A DNA stretch of 64,000 nucleotides from Dipteris shenzhenensis (Eukaryota; Polypodiophyta; Polypodiopsida; Gleicheniales), in the NCBI GenBank assembly GCA_047967505.1, contig CM106539.1; one strand, 5' to 3'. This document shows positions 42,560 through 55,860 of this stretch, piece by piece. The first letter of the stretch is position 1. Each line of letters begins with the position of its first letter. A model generated the notes under the pieces. That model had not been told where the DNA came from and ran no database searches. It saw nothing but the letters and a program-made list of their open reading frames with translations. The position numbers and the translations under genes are program-made.

Positions 42560-43090
42560 GGGTTTCTCCAAATTTTGTGGAAATAATATTTTGTAACAGC
42601 ATTCCACTGCAAACTACAAACACACACTTTGCTAGATTTAGGTTGTCTTAAAGATCTACATTTGTTAAAACACAACCTGAGGTGGTCAATATGATCCTCT
42701 CTTTTTCCAAAGACATTGAAATCATGCAGAAATACCCATATAAAAGTGGTAAAAAATTGGGGCAAACACTTTTTGAATCCAACTTTGAAACCTTAGAGGT
42801 GCGTCCTTCAATCCACAACCCATCATGTGATTGACGAATAACTTCCCATTCTATCACAAAAGCTATTTTATATTTATCATGTTTTGCCATTCTGATTTCA
42901 TTGTAACCACAAAAGTCTATCTAGGAAATTATATACCTCATGTTTGGCAACAACGTCCAGAAGCATGTATAGAACAGGAGTGAAAATAGATTCATTATTG
43001 TTATGGCATTCAATTTTTAGTAATCCACAAAGATCCGAAGATTTCCATTTTTCTTCAAAACAATTATCATTGGGGAAATACAAGTTTCTT
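42560..43090 (-). pseudogene. Ty3/gypsy reverse transcriptase relic
   Basis: Minus-strand frames read PNDNCFEEKWKSSDLCGLLK, LDVVAKHEVYNFLDRLLWLQ, AKHDKYKIAFVIEWEV and GYFCMISMSLEKERIIL or, in the alternative frame, FIWVFLHDFNVFGKREDHID then HLRLCFNKC. They align in order with gypsy RT (VLKKNG-LRICVDY, LD-VAGHE-YSFLDGFSGYN, DQEKTAFITEWG, QVFLDDFTVFGKKEDHL-HLRLC). The catalytic LDD is changed to LHD. Many stops and frameshifts. Confidence 0.75.
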
Positions 43091-43959
43091 TTTCAAGTAC
43101 ATAGATGAATCCCACCTTTAGTAGCTTGTAGATCTCATGTTGATTTGTTTAACAAAATGTAGGCTCATCCTTTACCTCTAATAGATTACAAAATTGCATG
43201 CTTTTTGAAATTAATCTAGCGTACACATGTGCTCAGGTTGAATCCCTTCATATGAGTAAAATCCCATGCAAAATAAATAGAGATTCTTTTAGTAGTGTAA
43301 TCAACTCATTCTAGAACTAACCCTCTACATAAATGCTGAGCTTAATAGTTTTTGGGTTCTCTTTTGTACCTATATTTAGCTCTTTGGGATCATCCTCTTT
43401 GACTCAAGTTCTTCAAATTTTGTTTTCTTTAGCTTTAGTAATAACATACTCACTCCATTTTTGGTGATGAGACACTTCCTCAATATCCATTTCTAATTTT
43501 CGATCCGATATCTAGTTCCCTATTTTTAGCTATTCTTGATCTAGACTAGCTGTGGATACAACATACACATCCCACTAGATTCTATTCCCCAATGCTTACT
43601 ACTAAAATATCTGACTTATTTAAACTTCAAAATTGGGATGATAGATGGGTTTGCATATAAGCACTTTTGTTCCTCACCTTCATCCAATTCCACCCCATAT
43701 TGGCTCCTTCGATGATTTCCAGATGTACTATCTTCTTGAAAACTACTTTCGAGATCATCTCTAGTTTTAAAATCTTCTTTCTAATGCAGGTGGTAATTTT
43801 AGATTTGACTCAATCCAATTTGACTTGGGCTGCCTTGAACCATGATCTGCCTAGCAACATTGGATATGGTGTATTGCTTTCTTCCATTCCAAAACAACAA
43901 AATTGATACAAAAGACCAATCCCTGAATATGATTACTTGATTTTGTATTATCCCAAGTG
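43091..43959. other. AT-rich stretch with no recognised gene
   Basis: It may be remnants of the gypsy or copia elements on either side, but no motif was identified. Confidence 0.45.
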
Positions 43960-44910
43960 GTTGCACCCTTGTTTGAGATCTTCTAGCTTCACGAAGAAAT
44001 TGAAACAAGACTTATCTGCAGAGTTTGACATGAAAGATCTTGGACTTATGCACTATTGTATTGAGTTCTGGAGAGATTCAAATAGCACCTTTATGAGTCA
44101 GCTGAAATATGTTGACAGTCTTTTAAAGAAGTTTCATATGGCAGATTGCAAGATTTCAGCCACTCCCATGGAATAGAGTTTGAAACTGACTAAAGATTCA
44201 AAAAAGCCTACCGTTAATGATAGTAGGTACTATCGGTAGCTCATCGGATCTCTTATATATCTGACTATCACACAGCCAGATATCTGTTATGCAGTAAGTT
44301 CACTTGCATAGTTTATGGCAAATCCCAAACAGTCTCACTGGAATGTAGCCAAAAGAGTCTTGAGATACATCAGAGGTACAAGACAGTTTAGAATAGAATA
44401 TAAAGGAAGTCATCCAGCGTTGCATGGATATTGTGACAGTGACTATGTTGGAGATCATGAGACCAGGAGATCAACATAGGGAAATGCATTTTTCCTTAGT
44501 CAAGGCACTATATCATGGTTGTTAAACAAACAACCAATTGTTCCTTTGTCTTCAACTGAAGCAAAATATAGGGCACTCACTGCAGGTGCATGTGAGACCA
44601 TATGGCTTAGAAGAATATTGTCAAAAACAGATTACTTTGATGAATCAAAGCCAACAACAATATACTGTGATAATCAATCGGCTTAAGCATTGGACAAGAA
44701 TCCAGTATATCACTTTAGGACAAAGCACATTAATGCCAGAGAGCACTTCATCAAAGAAAGAGTGTTACTTGGTGACATTGCACTGCCCCATTGTGATCAT
44801 AGCAAAGAAAATGTTGCATAAATATTTACCAAACCACTTGGTAAAGAGCTTTTCGAGAAGCATCGACAAGCTCTTGGTTTGACACAGAGGAAGGACATTC
44901 TCATAATAGA
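43960..44910 (+). pseudogene. Ty1/copia RT end and RNase H relic
   Basis: + strand: KKLKQDLSAEFDMKDLGLMH, then LKYVDSLLKKFHMADCKISA and TPME, SLIYLTITQPDICYAVSSLA, AKRVLRYIRGTRQFRIEYKG, GYCDSDYVGDHETRRST, LSSTEAKYRALTAGACETIW then LRRIL, NPVYHFRTKHINAREHFIKE and IFTKPLGKELFEKHRQALGL. The order matches copia RT palm end and RNase H. Several stops. The YVDD block lies upstream and is missing. Confidence 0.85.
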
Positions 44911-44911
44911 G

Positions 44912-45075
44912 TGCTATAAAGGAAAGGGTTAGATGCCCTAATCATAACCCTAAAAGGGTTTGTATATATTGTACATTTTCAACTAAATCTAGTGTACAAT
45001 TCATCATTTGTGGTGTGCTCTCTAGTTGTGCTCTCTCTCCTCATCTCCACCCATCTCCTCTCCCCTCTTCAGATT
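44912..45075 (+). repeat. Probable 3' LTR of the copia relic
   Basis: TGCTATAAAGGAAAGGGTTA begins about 40 bp after the RNase H end. Sequence with TATATA, a CT-rich stretch and a decayed LTR look follows. The right end is not defined. Confidence 0.4.
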
Positions 45076-47357
45076 TTGTCACTGCCATCTAACCACACAT
45101 TGATTAAATCTTGGATCTGAAATTGGCCTTTAAAGTCGACACTTTGTAATTGACATTTGTTGGTCCTGGATGATATGCAATTGTTTCAATTGAATACAAC
45201 TGCTCATCGTCCATGGAAACGTCAATATTTATTGTATCAACTTCCACCATAGCAACTCATTAACCAAAATTTCTTTTGGAGTTTTGGTACCATGTAGAAG
45301 AAATGCTCTAGTGTGAATTGGATCTATGATTGCTTTGCAGATTTGAAAAGATCCATAGATAAAATTATTGATATACTTGGCTAACCTTTTGATTGAGTCT
45401 CTCAAACTTCTTTGGAGAAGAGTTTTGACATTGGACTATTTGAGTTATCAGCATAGGTCTCCTTCTTTGAAATCATCATTACTAGTTGCCAAAAACAACA
45501 TTGGTATTATCTATTCCCTATAATGTATGTATTTCTTTTAGAACCCCTACTCTCACTTCTTCTTTCCATTTTCGCTATTTATCTTTTAAAACTAGCTTAC
45601 CAGTCCAAAATCTTGAATTAGGCCTTTGGATCTAGTGATGTGAGGACATTGACCTTCTATGGCTTGTATGGAACCTCCTTGATCTTTATATGAGCTTTAA
45701 AATCACATTTCTCATGAGCATCAATGAGCAGGCTTCTTACCAAATGTAATCGGTAGTTCTTAAGTAATTATGACATTTGCTTGTAGAGGTTGTTGCTTGT
45801 GATTTGGAAGCCTTTGCCTTTGAGCGTAACAAACAATCAAAATTCCATGCTCTCGTTTGCGTTTACACCACAAAGGACAATCTAGACCTACAATCAAGAT
45901 AATAAGTACCATCTTTATCAATTTTTGAATTGTGACCCCAAGCATTCTCTTACTAATTCCTATTATCTCTTTGCTAATTCTAGTCATTCCTTTGTTGGTT
46001 CCAAATTTTTCTCTAATAAATTCATGCTACCTATTGTGTTGCATTAGATTCTAAAGCCACTTGGTTTTCCCTAGTTGCTAGAGTGCATGGAGCTTGTTGT
46101 GTCAGATTCATTTAGGCATTGGGATATAGACTTGGTTAGCTGGTTTTCCTCACATATCTAGCATCCTAGTTTTGAGATTGCTTTGGTGACCCCAAAGTTT
46201 TTTAATTTTTCTTCAACCATTTTGTATACTTCTATGGATGTGCTTTTCTTGGCTTTATGCTTCTCTTTCTTGGACTTTTTCAACTCCATCTTTGTTTTCT
46301 CATGCTTGTTCTTTCATTTCTTCTCCTTTTTCTTCTTATGTTCATGATCCAAATCACTCTTGAATGTTTTGCTCTTAGAATCTATGTCTTCATCGGATTT
46401 AAAATTCTATTGGTCTATGTTGGAATCAGAATCAAAATCATCCCTTTTTAATTTTATTTTGGATGTTCCACATCTCCTTTTGGCTCATTTTGCAAAGTCG
46501 ATGGGGTTATTAAAACTAGCTACACCAGTTGGGATCTCTAATCTACTGACTACACTATAGATTTTAGGCGAGACTCCTTCATAAAAAATACTAGGCGAGT
46601 GTTTTAGTTGTTGTACTTTTTGTTGGATCCAACTATTCATTGAGATTTCAAAATTTGTGGGCATAGTCTTCCATTAGAAGCTTTATCTATCTTAACTCCC
46701 TAGCCATTATTGGGAGTCTCCTCCTTCCAAAACATGTTACGAATGCTAATTTTTAGAGCATTATATTATATGACTTTATAGGGCTTGAACGAACTCACGT
46801 CCTTGCCACTCAACATATCTCTAGTTCACATTTTTCTTCTTTTCTTTCTTTGTATTTGTATGCCTTTTTAAGTATGGAACATATATAAATGAATGATATT
46901 TTAAGGTACATAGATGAGTCAACCCTTTGATCATGCTTGAGGAGGAGGAACAATCATTGTACAATCATCAGCAAGTGCATAGTAGATCTAGTGGACCCAC
47001 GACAAGTCATAGGTGTGCAATGGTGACCCTACAACACGTGCTCATAGAGGCAACTCCTTGTCATCATCTATGAGCATTGATCATGTTGCGATCTAGATAT
47101 ATATATGGAAACTATTTTCTTCTTTCTCAATTCAGAGAACTTGTCAAGTGTTATACTTAAGAGTATTTTCTTCCTTCTCGATTGAGATATATACATGGAA
47201 ATTATTTGCTTCCTTCTTGATTGAGATAACTTGTTAAGAGCTATAGTCATATGGCATATGGTGCTTGGCTATAATTTGATCTTCCTCCTGCTTCTCTTAT
47301 GGGGGTTTTCAAAACATGATTCTCCATCTACTAGTGCTAGTTGCTTGACTATAGTTT
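45076..47357. other. AT-rich stretch with no recognised gene
   Basis: No domain was identified. Minus-strand fragments at 45270-45600 and 46540-46800 might be decayed gypsy gag/integrase, but the match is too poor to claim. Confidence 0.45.
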
Positions 47358-47429
47358 TTGCATGATGTTCATTCAATGAGTAATCATGCTATCATATTCA
47401 TGCCATTTATATCCATGGGGCGATTGGCA

Positions 47430-47765
47430 TCAACTATCTACTTATATCCTCAATTGTTGACATATGACATTTGTATGAATGCCATATCACTTAGAGGGGC
47501 AGAAGGAGCAAGAAATGGTGATCATTTGTATGTAGATGGTAGGCCTTACACACAAGGAAAAATTAAAGATTAATAAATAGATCTATGGGTGATAGAGAGG
47601 GAGCAAGAAATGGTGATCATTTGTATGTAGATGGTAGGCCTTACACACAAGGAAAAATTGCAAGATTAATAAATAGATCTATGGGTGATAGAGACATGAC
47701 AAATTGTATATATGAGGAGCATTTAGGATATGATCTTGATTGTATGCCTCATCTTGTAGGTTGAT
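47430..47765 (+). pseudogene. Possible SET-domain-like fragment with tandem duplication
   Basis: The + strand reads GARNGDHLYVDGRPYTQGKI, and the second copy RLINRSMG then TNCIYEEHLGYDLDCMPHLV. The order VDGRP-GKIA-(Y/L)IN-S--G----NC-FEE resembles the core of SET-like domains, but no catalytic GEEL or Tyr could be shown. A 95-bp tandem duplication starts at 47506 and 47601. A small recombination repeat is certain; the domain call is tentative. Confidence 0.3.
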
Positions 47766-47999
47766 ACATGATGGTTGTACCTATTAGGATCCTATCAAAT
47801 TTTATATATAATACTTTCATATTCATATTTTCTCACATATGAATGGTTTTGAATTGATACCAAATGTTTTAAATGTGAGAGAATTTTTGTGATTCTCAAC
47901 ATGATGAATCATTACCTAATGTTTATAACATGAAAATTTTACGAGTGGTTATGAGAAGTGATTATACTTGGTGGAATATGATCAAAATATTATCTAGTA

Positions 48000-49387
48000 G
48001 GTCCTCAATATGGACCTATGATTAGATGAAATCTCTTAGGAATTCAATGTAAATTTGGATACAATGTCTCTCACTTTGCACGAAAAGGCAAAATATTATG
48101 TGTGGAGATAGTTTACATAGTTGCCACTCCAAAAAACTAGACAAGGATATATCTTTCCATGGATCACCCATATTGTGAACATCCACAATTTGGAAATCTT
48201 GAGGAGTTGCATACTCCTCCAATCATGAAATCCAAGGATTGGTCGAGAATATATATGGATTATAGCTAGCATGCATAGGTTCTCCATATTTTATACTCTT
48301 TGTTATTGGAAACATTGTGCTATTTGCTTAACCCCAGTGCTTGGATTCTTCACAACTATAGCCATACTACACACTCCATCAAGAGCATTGCAACATCTTT
48401 CATGCATGGAAGTTACACCTAGTAAATATTTGATGCTTGAACTAGCACTGTCTCCTTATAAATCCATTAAACTATGAGAAAAATTAGTCCTTCACTAAAT
48501 GTAAAACTCAACTGAACAGGGGTTGATAGTTAAGGACAACTTTATACTATGTTTAATCAATATGATTCATTTCAAAGAAATGTAACTAGCAAGTAATGCA
48601 GTGTGAAACATATGTTCAAAAAAGTGAATTATGCATGTAGTAGGAAATGAACATTTTAATGTAACTAGCAAAAACTATAACATGAAACATATGTTTAAAA
48701 AAATGTGAATAATTAATGTAGTGAAACATATCTATGTTAAAAAACATGAATAATTATATAGTGAGAAATGAACAATGTTAAATGCTAATGTTTGCAGCAC
48801 CAAATAATTAAAATAATGATATCATGGCATTGAAGCTCATATTGTCAATTAGATTAAGTGGAATTACTTTTGTAGTATTTGTATCTTTGTTAGAGAGGCT
48901 AGAAAGCAAAATGGTACATGTCATCGTCAATTATCACATTAATCCCATCTAGATGACTTAGTATAGATTTCATTTTTTTCATAGAGTTCCTACATCTTCA
49001 TTCAATTTCATCCAAAGCCCATGGAAGCTTTTCCTTGAGTCTTTTTTTCGAACATCAAGCAATAGTTTTTGAGAAATAGTTTTTTGAGTCTTTTCTTTTG
49101 AACATCAAGCAATAGCAACCCATACCTCTACAATTGTATCCACTTGATGCATGGAGCTACAAAGATTAGATTTGATCACTCTTAATTTCCATTCATTATG
49201 ATAGTATCCTACTATTTTATTACCCCACTATGCGTTAATAGTGTAATAAAGTTTAAAAATTGAGTGCTAGAACAGAGAGCACAAGAGCTACCAAATTTAT
49301 TATATACACTTTGAAGTTAGTGATTTGACCTAAGTTGAAAGGATATAGAACTCTACATTGTCTAAGGATGTCTCTATTAATGGTGAA

Positions 49388-49390
<3 letters not shown>
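48000..49390. other. AT-rich stretch with no recognised gene
   Basis: It contains several repeats of AACATGAAACATATGTT-type sequence at 48590-48770, and TTTTTTGAGTCTTTTCTTTTG-type repeats at 49036-49110. No coding motif. Confidence 0.5.

Positions 49391-49470
<80 letters not shown>
49391..49470. repeat. (TC)n microsatellite
   Basis: About 80 bp of TC repeat with a single G interruption. Confidence 0.98.
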
Positions 49471-49472
<2 letters not shown>

Positions 49473-49727
49473 CATGCTCGCTTTGTGAATAAGGTTTGTA
49501 TACCGGCAATATGCTTTTGTGAATAGCATGCTATCTTCCATTATGACAAAATATTCTATGATTTCGAATCTCTGTTGAATATGAGTCATGTAATGATGAA
49601 TATATATCCATTGATGGGATTCTTGTTGTACATGGTAAAATATTACAAGTGTACATCAACACAAAGTTCATATAGTAAGCCACTTTTCTTTAGCATTCCC
49701 AATTATTTAATGTATTTAGGCACTTAC

Positions 49728-49951
49728 ATGGTATAGAGATGCTTTGTAATGCGAAAATGCTTTGCTAGTTTAGTAATACCTAGAGCTCCTATGTATATAG
49801 CCACAAGGGATAATAAAAAAAGAGCTGCTAGAGCTCCTATTGATGCCACATATGCAAGAAATCCAAGGGCAATTGAATTCATTATAGCCATGACAAAAAA
49901 GAGAGTAAAAGCCCCCAACACTGCCAGTGCGACCAACAAGAGTATCCCTGC
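49728..49951 (-). CDS. Candidate membrane-protein exon 2
   Basis: The minus-strand exon encodes AGILLLVALAVLGAFTLFFV then MAIMNSIALGFLAYVASIGA, LAALFLLSLVAIYIGALGIT and KLAKHFRITKHLYT. There are two to three hydrophobic segments in about 75 codons. The acceptor TTTGTCACAG lies just before 49951 and a perfect donor GTAAGT starts at 49727. The length of 224 nt leaves phase 2, so a further downstream exon is needed and was not identified. The composition and splice sites look like a host gene, not a TE. The family was not recognised. Confidence 0.5.
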
Positions 49952-51294
49952 CTGTGACAAATGTAAACGTATCCATAAGATGAGAATAGAGAAGGTTTCA
50001 AAAAAGTATGCATACAATAAGAATGTATAAGTATAAAAACTCTCATGCAAGCCTTAGCGATCTATTTCAAATAAAAACAAGAAATACCTAACTAATACCC
50101 TTTATAAAAAGGTTAGTATTTATGAGATAATCAATGTGTATGTACCTTCATGTGCATTCAAAGAAGGAGAGAAGAACCCTAAGAGAGTGATATGTAAGCG
50201 AAACATATGAAAATTTTAGAATTTGTGGGCACTCATTGAGAGAGAGAGAGAGAGATTAAAAGTACTATTATAGATTCTAGGTGAGAAAATAGGCTAAATT
50301 ATTTGCCTCTCCATGAAGGGAGGAGGCTACCATAGGATCCTGAGAGCTTGAACAAGGTGAATGGCATTCAAAAGGCCTGCTCGAAACACAACGTCAAGTT
50401 TCTCCTTCAAGTTGCCACACAAGTAGCATCCCAGCTTATTTTAAAGAATAAGTCGTTTCTTAGCTATTGAACACTCGGGGTAGCTAATGCACGATGTGAG
50501 GAGCTAAAAGGTTTGATCAAGACTCGGAGAATAAACACATGTAGGAGTTAATGGTGGAAGAGGTGAGAGAGGTGTGACTAGGAAGAGCTTTTGTAAGGGA
50601 GTTGCTGAAAGCCAGTGGAGCAATAAAACATAAACATCGGAGATGCTCGAGATATGCTCTGGCACCAGAGGATGCGCATGGTGGCAATGGAGAAATTTTA
50701 AGAGGGAGGGTTGTAGAGAAGGAACGTTGCTGTTGACAGCTCAAACAAAAAAAAGTTGAACAAGCTCAAAAAAGAAGATGACACATACCACTGATATAAA
50801 TAAGCCCTACCCTTGGAGGGACAAGCCAAAAATAGTATAGACAAAATGTCTAGGCTCGACTTACATTAGAAATATACAACTTGGGTTGAAACATAAAAGA
50901 GTTTTTACTAGTTATGTTGCTGGAGACAAGATGTATAGGGGAATGGGTTGGGGGAGGACTTTCCTGGAAGGAAAGTGCCTGGCAAATGGCTCGCGGGTGC
51001 AAATTAGGAATGGGAATCTCCCCTCCCAATGACTAACCAGCCCACATTTAGCATCTTAGATCATTTCAATTTCACCTTGAATTACCTTCTTGGAGGCCTT
51101 TCACTTGGCCCATGGAAGAAATGAATTATGACACTGATTGTGGGTTGGTTGTAGTCATTGGGAAGGGAGATTTCCTTCCTAATCTGCCAAGATCTTAGGG
51201 ACTTCAAGACCGGTCACCTGCGGTCATGAAGCTAACAAAGAGTTTCGCACATATAAAGCAAGCTACGTAGCCGAAAAGAGTTTAGCAGACTCAC
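49952..51294 (-). other. Candidate intron between membrane-protein exons
   Basis: GTGAGT at the donor side and TTTGTCACAG at the acceptor side, 1,343 bp. It holds a short GA repeat at about 50240-50255 and small open frames with no motif. Confidence 0.4.
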
Positions 51295-51561
51295 AGCGCT
51301 CACAAGGAAACCTCTCCAAGGTCCGCCCCCGTTGTAAATCCATCGCCCAACCTCCGCACACCTGTGGAGCAATGCGTCGTTCAGTTTGGGTACATAGCTC
51401 CGAAGAGTTGCTCCCGTGCGCTGAAGTAAGGAGTAATGGGAGCGCCCGTCGCCGAAGAGCACATCATGGGAGATTTCACGAAGGATACGGGCGACGCCTG
51501 CGCACTCTGATCCTTTGATCGCTGGGGGGGAAGCGCAACTTTGAACGTTAAAGGCGCCCAT
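51295..51561 (-). CDS. Candidate membrane-protein exon 1
   Basis: The ATG at 51559-51561 opens MGAFNVQSCASPPAIKGSEC, then VLFGDGRSHYSLLQRTGATL and GRWIYNGGGPWRGFLVSA. It ends in phase 0 at a strong donor GTGAGT (51294-51289). The next in-phase acceptor is the one before exon 2, and the joined protein runs straight into the hydrophobic segment, GFLVSA|AGILLL. A TATATAT box lies at 51599-51611 about 40 bp upstream. The sequence is GC-richer than its neighbours. The function is not known, and this is a model from sequence only. Confidence 0.45.
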
Positions 51562-51899
51562 GTCCAAAAGGAAGGTTGGGGAGGAAGAACGTTTACATCT
51601 AGATATATATGGTTGCTGCCAGAAAATCCATTTTCCGCACGACTCCACGAGAAAGTGTCTTCTCATGCATCTGCATTCATGTGCACACTCGTGTGCATGC
51701 ATCACTTTAAAGCGCAGCATGCACACAATTGCTTGTTTGTTGTGCTCCAGCACACATCGCAAGCATGCATGTGTATGCCTCTCTATATGATGTCCATCAT
51801 ATAGGAGACATTTCTTTCCATATACTAGAAGTGTTTTCCCATCGTTTCTAGCTTTCACCACACGAATGGAATCGTTTCTAGCTCTCACATTTAAAAATG

Positions 51900-51903
51900 T
51901 GTA

Positions 51904-51953
<50 letters not shown>

Positions 51954-52022
51954 TGTGTGTGTGTGTGAGAGAGAGAGAGAGAAAGAGAGATTGAACATTG
52001 CTTTCTTCTTCTTCTTCTTCTT
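51900..52022. repeat. (TG)n/(GA)n microsatellites and (CTT)n
   Basis: TG and GA repeats alternate from 51900 to about 51986; (CTT)n follows at about 52003-52022. The long minus-strand open frame over 51878-52044 is a by-product. Confidence 0.95.
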
Positions 52023-55000
52023 TTCTTTGAATTTTCACATTCAAAGTCGTAAAGAAAAACTAAATGTGTAGTCCTTTGTTTTATAATCAAAGATACTAGG
52101 GAAAACGTCATATCTTCAACAAACTCATTAGACTTTTATGACAAACAATACCAAACCCATTTCGTTACCCCCCACCCACCCCACCCCTTATGCCCCCCCT
52201 CCCCTTCCCTCTCTCTCCCTCCCTTCTCTCGCACACAGTCAGACAAAGTATGCCTTATAACTAACCTTTTAAAAGATTTACACCAAGTCTTGCACTCCGC
52301 TAATATGTTGACGTCTATTACTTATATTGTGCATTCTTTTGTGACCATGAACACATTCTCCTTTCATAAAAACATCACACATGAAAATTGTCTACATGGA
52401 GCATTAGAAACCATGACATACATAAACTTTTTAAAGGCTGGAAGTCCTCATAATAATGTCACAAGAAAAATAAAATTTATTTAAGTTTACCTCATCTAGA
52501 GTCCTAAAAAGAATATTTTAACTTTTAGACATATGGTAACATGTTTCATTGAAAAATAGATTACACATGAACCATTGATAAAAGAGAAATGCTATTCATG
52601 GTTGGCCCACTTGTAAGGTAGCTACTAGCAACCAAGCAAGCATGCATCCTAGGTTGTTGAAGCTAGCGTGTTGGAATGAAACAAGTCTCATCAAAGAGTG
52701 CATTATAAGATTATGTTGTCACATCTTAGATGCCTTAAGATATGGAGTATCACTTTTTGGGTTGGCTTCAATCGAAGTACTCCACATAAAAATGCATAAG
52801 CGCTACTAAACTCTTAAATTGCATTGTTATATGCCATACAATTGATATAGATATGTTTCCACAAACTAAAAGAAAATCACAACATTAATGTAACACGTGG
52901 ACTTAACGTTGAGATATTCCTTAATTGATAGCACACTTGAGAGTTAACGTGTAGAAAATGTTCACAAACTTATCATCATCCTCCTCCCTTTGCTATTGAA
53001 ATGCATATAAATATATGAACCCCATATTTGTACATTAAATTTACAATCATAGACATAATCTTTGAGGAAAAAGGTCAATATCATAATGCCATTATATTAC
53101 ACAAATATGAACACAATGACATTGGTCCCCCCATTATGCTTAAAAGTTGGGAATGAAAGGAACACCTTGAGACTTTAGCTCTTGTATCTAACAAAATTCC
53201 TTATATGGATTTCGTTAATACTTAAAATCTTTTTAAGATATACATTTGTACTAATTTCACCACATACGGATCTAAGCATTGCATGAAATTATCAACCATA
53301 AACTACTAGTGGCTGCTAAGAATCGCTCATAAATTTAAGTCAAATAAGAATCTTTGACTATAGTTAAATTGGGTCAATTTGAATGTGACATAGAAGATAT
53401 TTGAAAAGAAAGCACATAAAATTTAACAAGGCAACACCAACCAATATCATAAGCTCACATTATTTGTCTTTACTCTAAGTTAAGTAAAAGAATTATATAG
53501 CTTTTGTATTAAGCACAAGTCTTCACGTTTAAGCCATTATTTACACTTAAATCCACCAATAATTGAGCAATTGCAAAAAGAAGAAGTAATTAAGTGGAAA
53601 ACTACACATGTAAATACACCTCCTTATTCACCCGATGTTGGATTTGTTATTTCAGTGGAACGCAAGCCATGTATCCAAGAAAGAAGATGACCCACACAAC
53701 ATTCCTGAGGCTTCAAGAGCAATAGTACCTATAGGATATAGGCTAGCACACTCGAATTCCCTCCCAATCCTATGAATCAAGGATTTATGTGAAGTCATTG
53801 CCTATCACTTCACATTTGTTCTTGCAGCTCCCCTAACACCACATTGATTTCCTCATCCTTCTTTTCTTCCTCTATTATGCCGCTATATTTGTATATGCTC
53901 AATAGGGTTGCTCCCTCTCTGCATTCTTTGCCTCCATTAGAGTGTCCTTGAGTTGTTGCTTCAAATACTTGATTCTCTCCTCTGATTGTTTTCTTCTCTG
54001 CCTCTCCTCCATAGCCAATGTATTCAGCTTCATTTGCAGCTGCCTTGGTTTACAGCTATGCTTGCAACTCCCTTATGTGTGTTGTATCTGTCTCGGATTT
54101 ACCAACTGTGCCTTCGCTTCAGCATCCTCCCCCATCCTCCCTAATATGTCATTCGAATTCGAGACTTCTTCATAGGCTCTCCTCTATACCTTCCTCATCT
54201 CCTCATCACCTTTGTGTAAGTGAGTCAGAAGGACATTGCCCAGTAGGTGCATTGCAATGTCATTGGGCTGAGGTGATTGGGCTCCAGCATCCACGACCTA
54301 CATCGGCTTCCATCAACCACCGTGCATCACCGTTGTACCAAAGAAGCTCTTCTCTCTTTTTCCCTAAGGTCCTAACCTTAGGACACGTGGTAGCCTAAGG
54401 TAGAGACAGGTGGCAGATATGCCACTCACCTTGGGTTAGTCATACAATTAGGTTTTGGCCAGTGTCAAGTTTATAATTTACTATGGTTTAGTTTCTATAG
54501 GTTTGCTTATGGGCAACATGGTGGCCTAATTTCGTCCCAATTAAAGCTATTGAATGCCAACATGGTGGCCTATTTTCTCTAGTATGAAAGTTGGTTGGGC
54601 ATATAAAGTTCCTGATTGAAATCTTTGAATTATTACTATAAGTGTTCACATCCTCTAATTTAGCTGATTTTCATGGCCATCATGAAAGATTGATGGTTGT
54701 GCCAATTTCCTCGACTGTGGTGGCTAGAATTACAGACTTGCCATCAAATCCCTTTGCACCTCGCAAGCCTTCTCCCTATAATCCTTGCAATCTGTACACC
54801 TTGTAAGCCTTATACATTCCTTCACGCCTTGGATCCCTCCACCTCACTCTCCTTGCACTCTCCTTCCTCTCCTTGCACTCCTACTTACTCCTTGCAAGCC
54901 TTGCATCATTATCTTGCTTACTCCTTGTACTCTTACTTCTTTTGTGATTAGTACAAGAAAAAATGTTGTAGGGACGAGGCCTGCGAGGTGTAAGGATTGT

Positions 55001-55860
55001 AAGAAGGGAGAAGATGAAGGGCAGGACGTGCGTGCTTTGCACAAGAAGAGACGAGGCTTGCCATAGCAATGATTAGAAGAGACGAGGCTTGCCATAGCAG
55101 TAGTAGGAGATGGCATTCTCTAATTGTTCTCTCCTTCTCCTCCTTCTACAAGCAAGATACAAAAGTAGGAAATCAAAAGTGCACCACCCACAACAGGCCT
55201 TCCCTCCTAGAAGCCGACATGGTGCAGGCTATGTGAAGCTGCTTCGTGGAGGTTGTTCATTGCATTTATTCTCAGCAAGCTACATTAGGAAGCAGGAGCT
55301 CGATTAGAGGAGGGAGTTGGAATGGCTGCGTGCCCCTATGACTGCAAGCAGTAGGCCCAACTGAGGCATCTCTAAAAAGGGAGCTGCTGCACAGTGAAGG
55401 CCGTTGGACGTCTATTGGCTGTAGAAGCTTATGTAGTTGTAGGTTGTAGGAGCTGCCTTTGTAGATAGAGCTTTGCCTTGCTTAGCTAGTCTTGCCCATC
55501 AATAGTCATGGAGTGCCGAGTCAGAGGGAGGCTCATGATTGATGAAGCTCTTAGTCGGCAGTTGGAGAGCTTTGTGAAAGACTCTTACAAATCTCTCTCT
55601 AGATTCTTTCTATCACAACGATGAAAAAATATATATCTCTCTCTCATTATGAACATTCACACCTCAAGAAGGATTCTAACAATAGATCTCTCAAAGGACA
55701 ATGAATCGAATGGAAGGAGATTAACAAAAATCTCTCAATCTCTCATGGACAGAATTCTCTCAATGAAAGTGAAGATCACTTAAGAGAAACTCTCAATCAG
55801 TATCTCTGACACACTCTCATACGGATTGCAATGCCTTAGCAGAAGGTAAGAGAGCTCTGG
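52023..55860. other. Low-complexity and AT-rich region, no gene recognised
   Basis: No conserved domain was seen. There is a CT-rich run at 52160-52240 and a CCTTGCACTCC-type repeat at 54760-54920. A short tandem duplication (AGAAGAGACGAGGCTTGCCA) lies at about 55045 and 55074. Confidence 0.55.

Noticed and set aside
49335-49589. Open frames on both strands over the TC microsatellite
   Set aside because: Simple-repeat translation only (Ser-Leu or Arg-Glu runs).
51878-52044. Long minus-strand frame fused to the membrane-protein exon
   Set aside because: The upper part is TG/GA microsatellite translation (Ser-Leu and His-Thr repeats). Only the part from the ATG at 51561 downward is considered.
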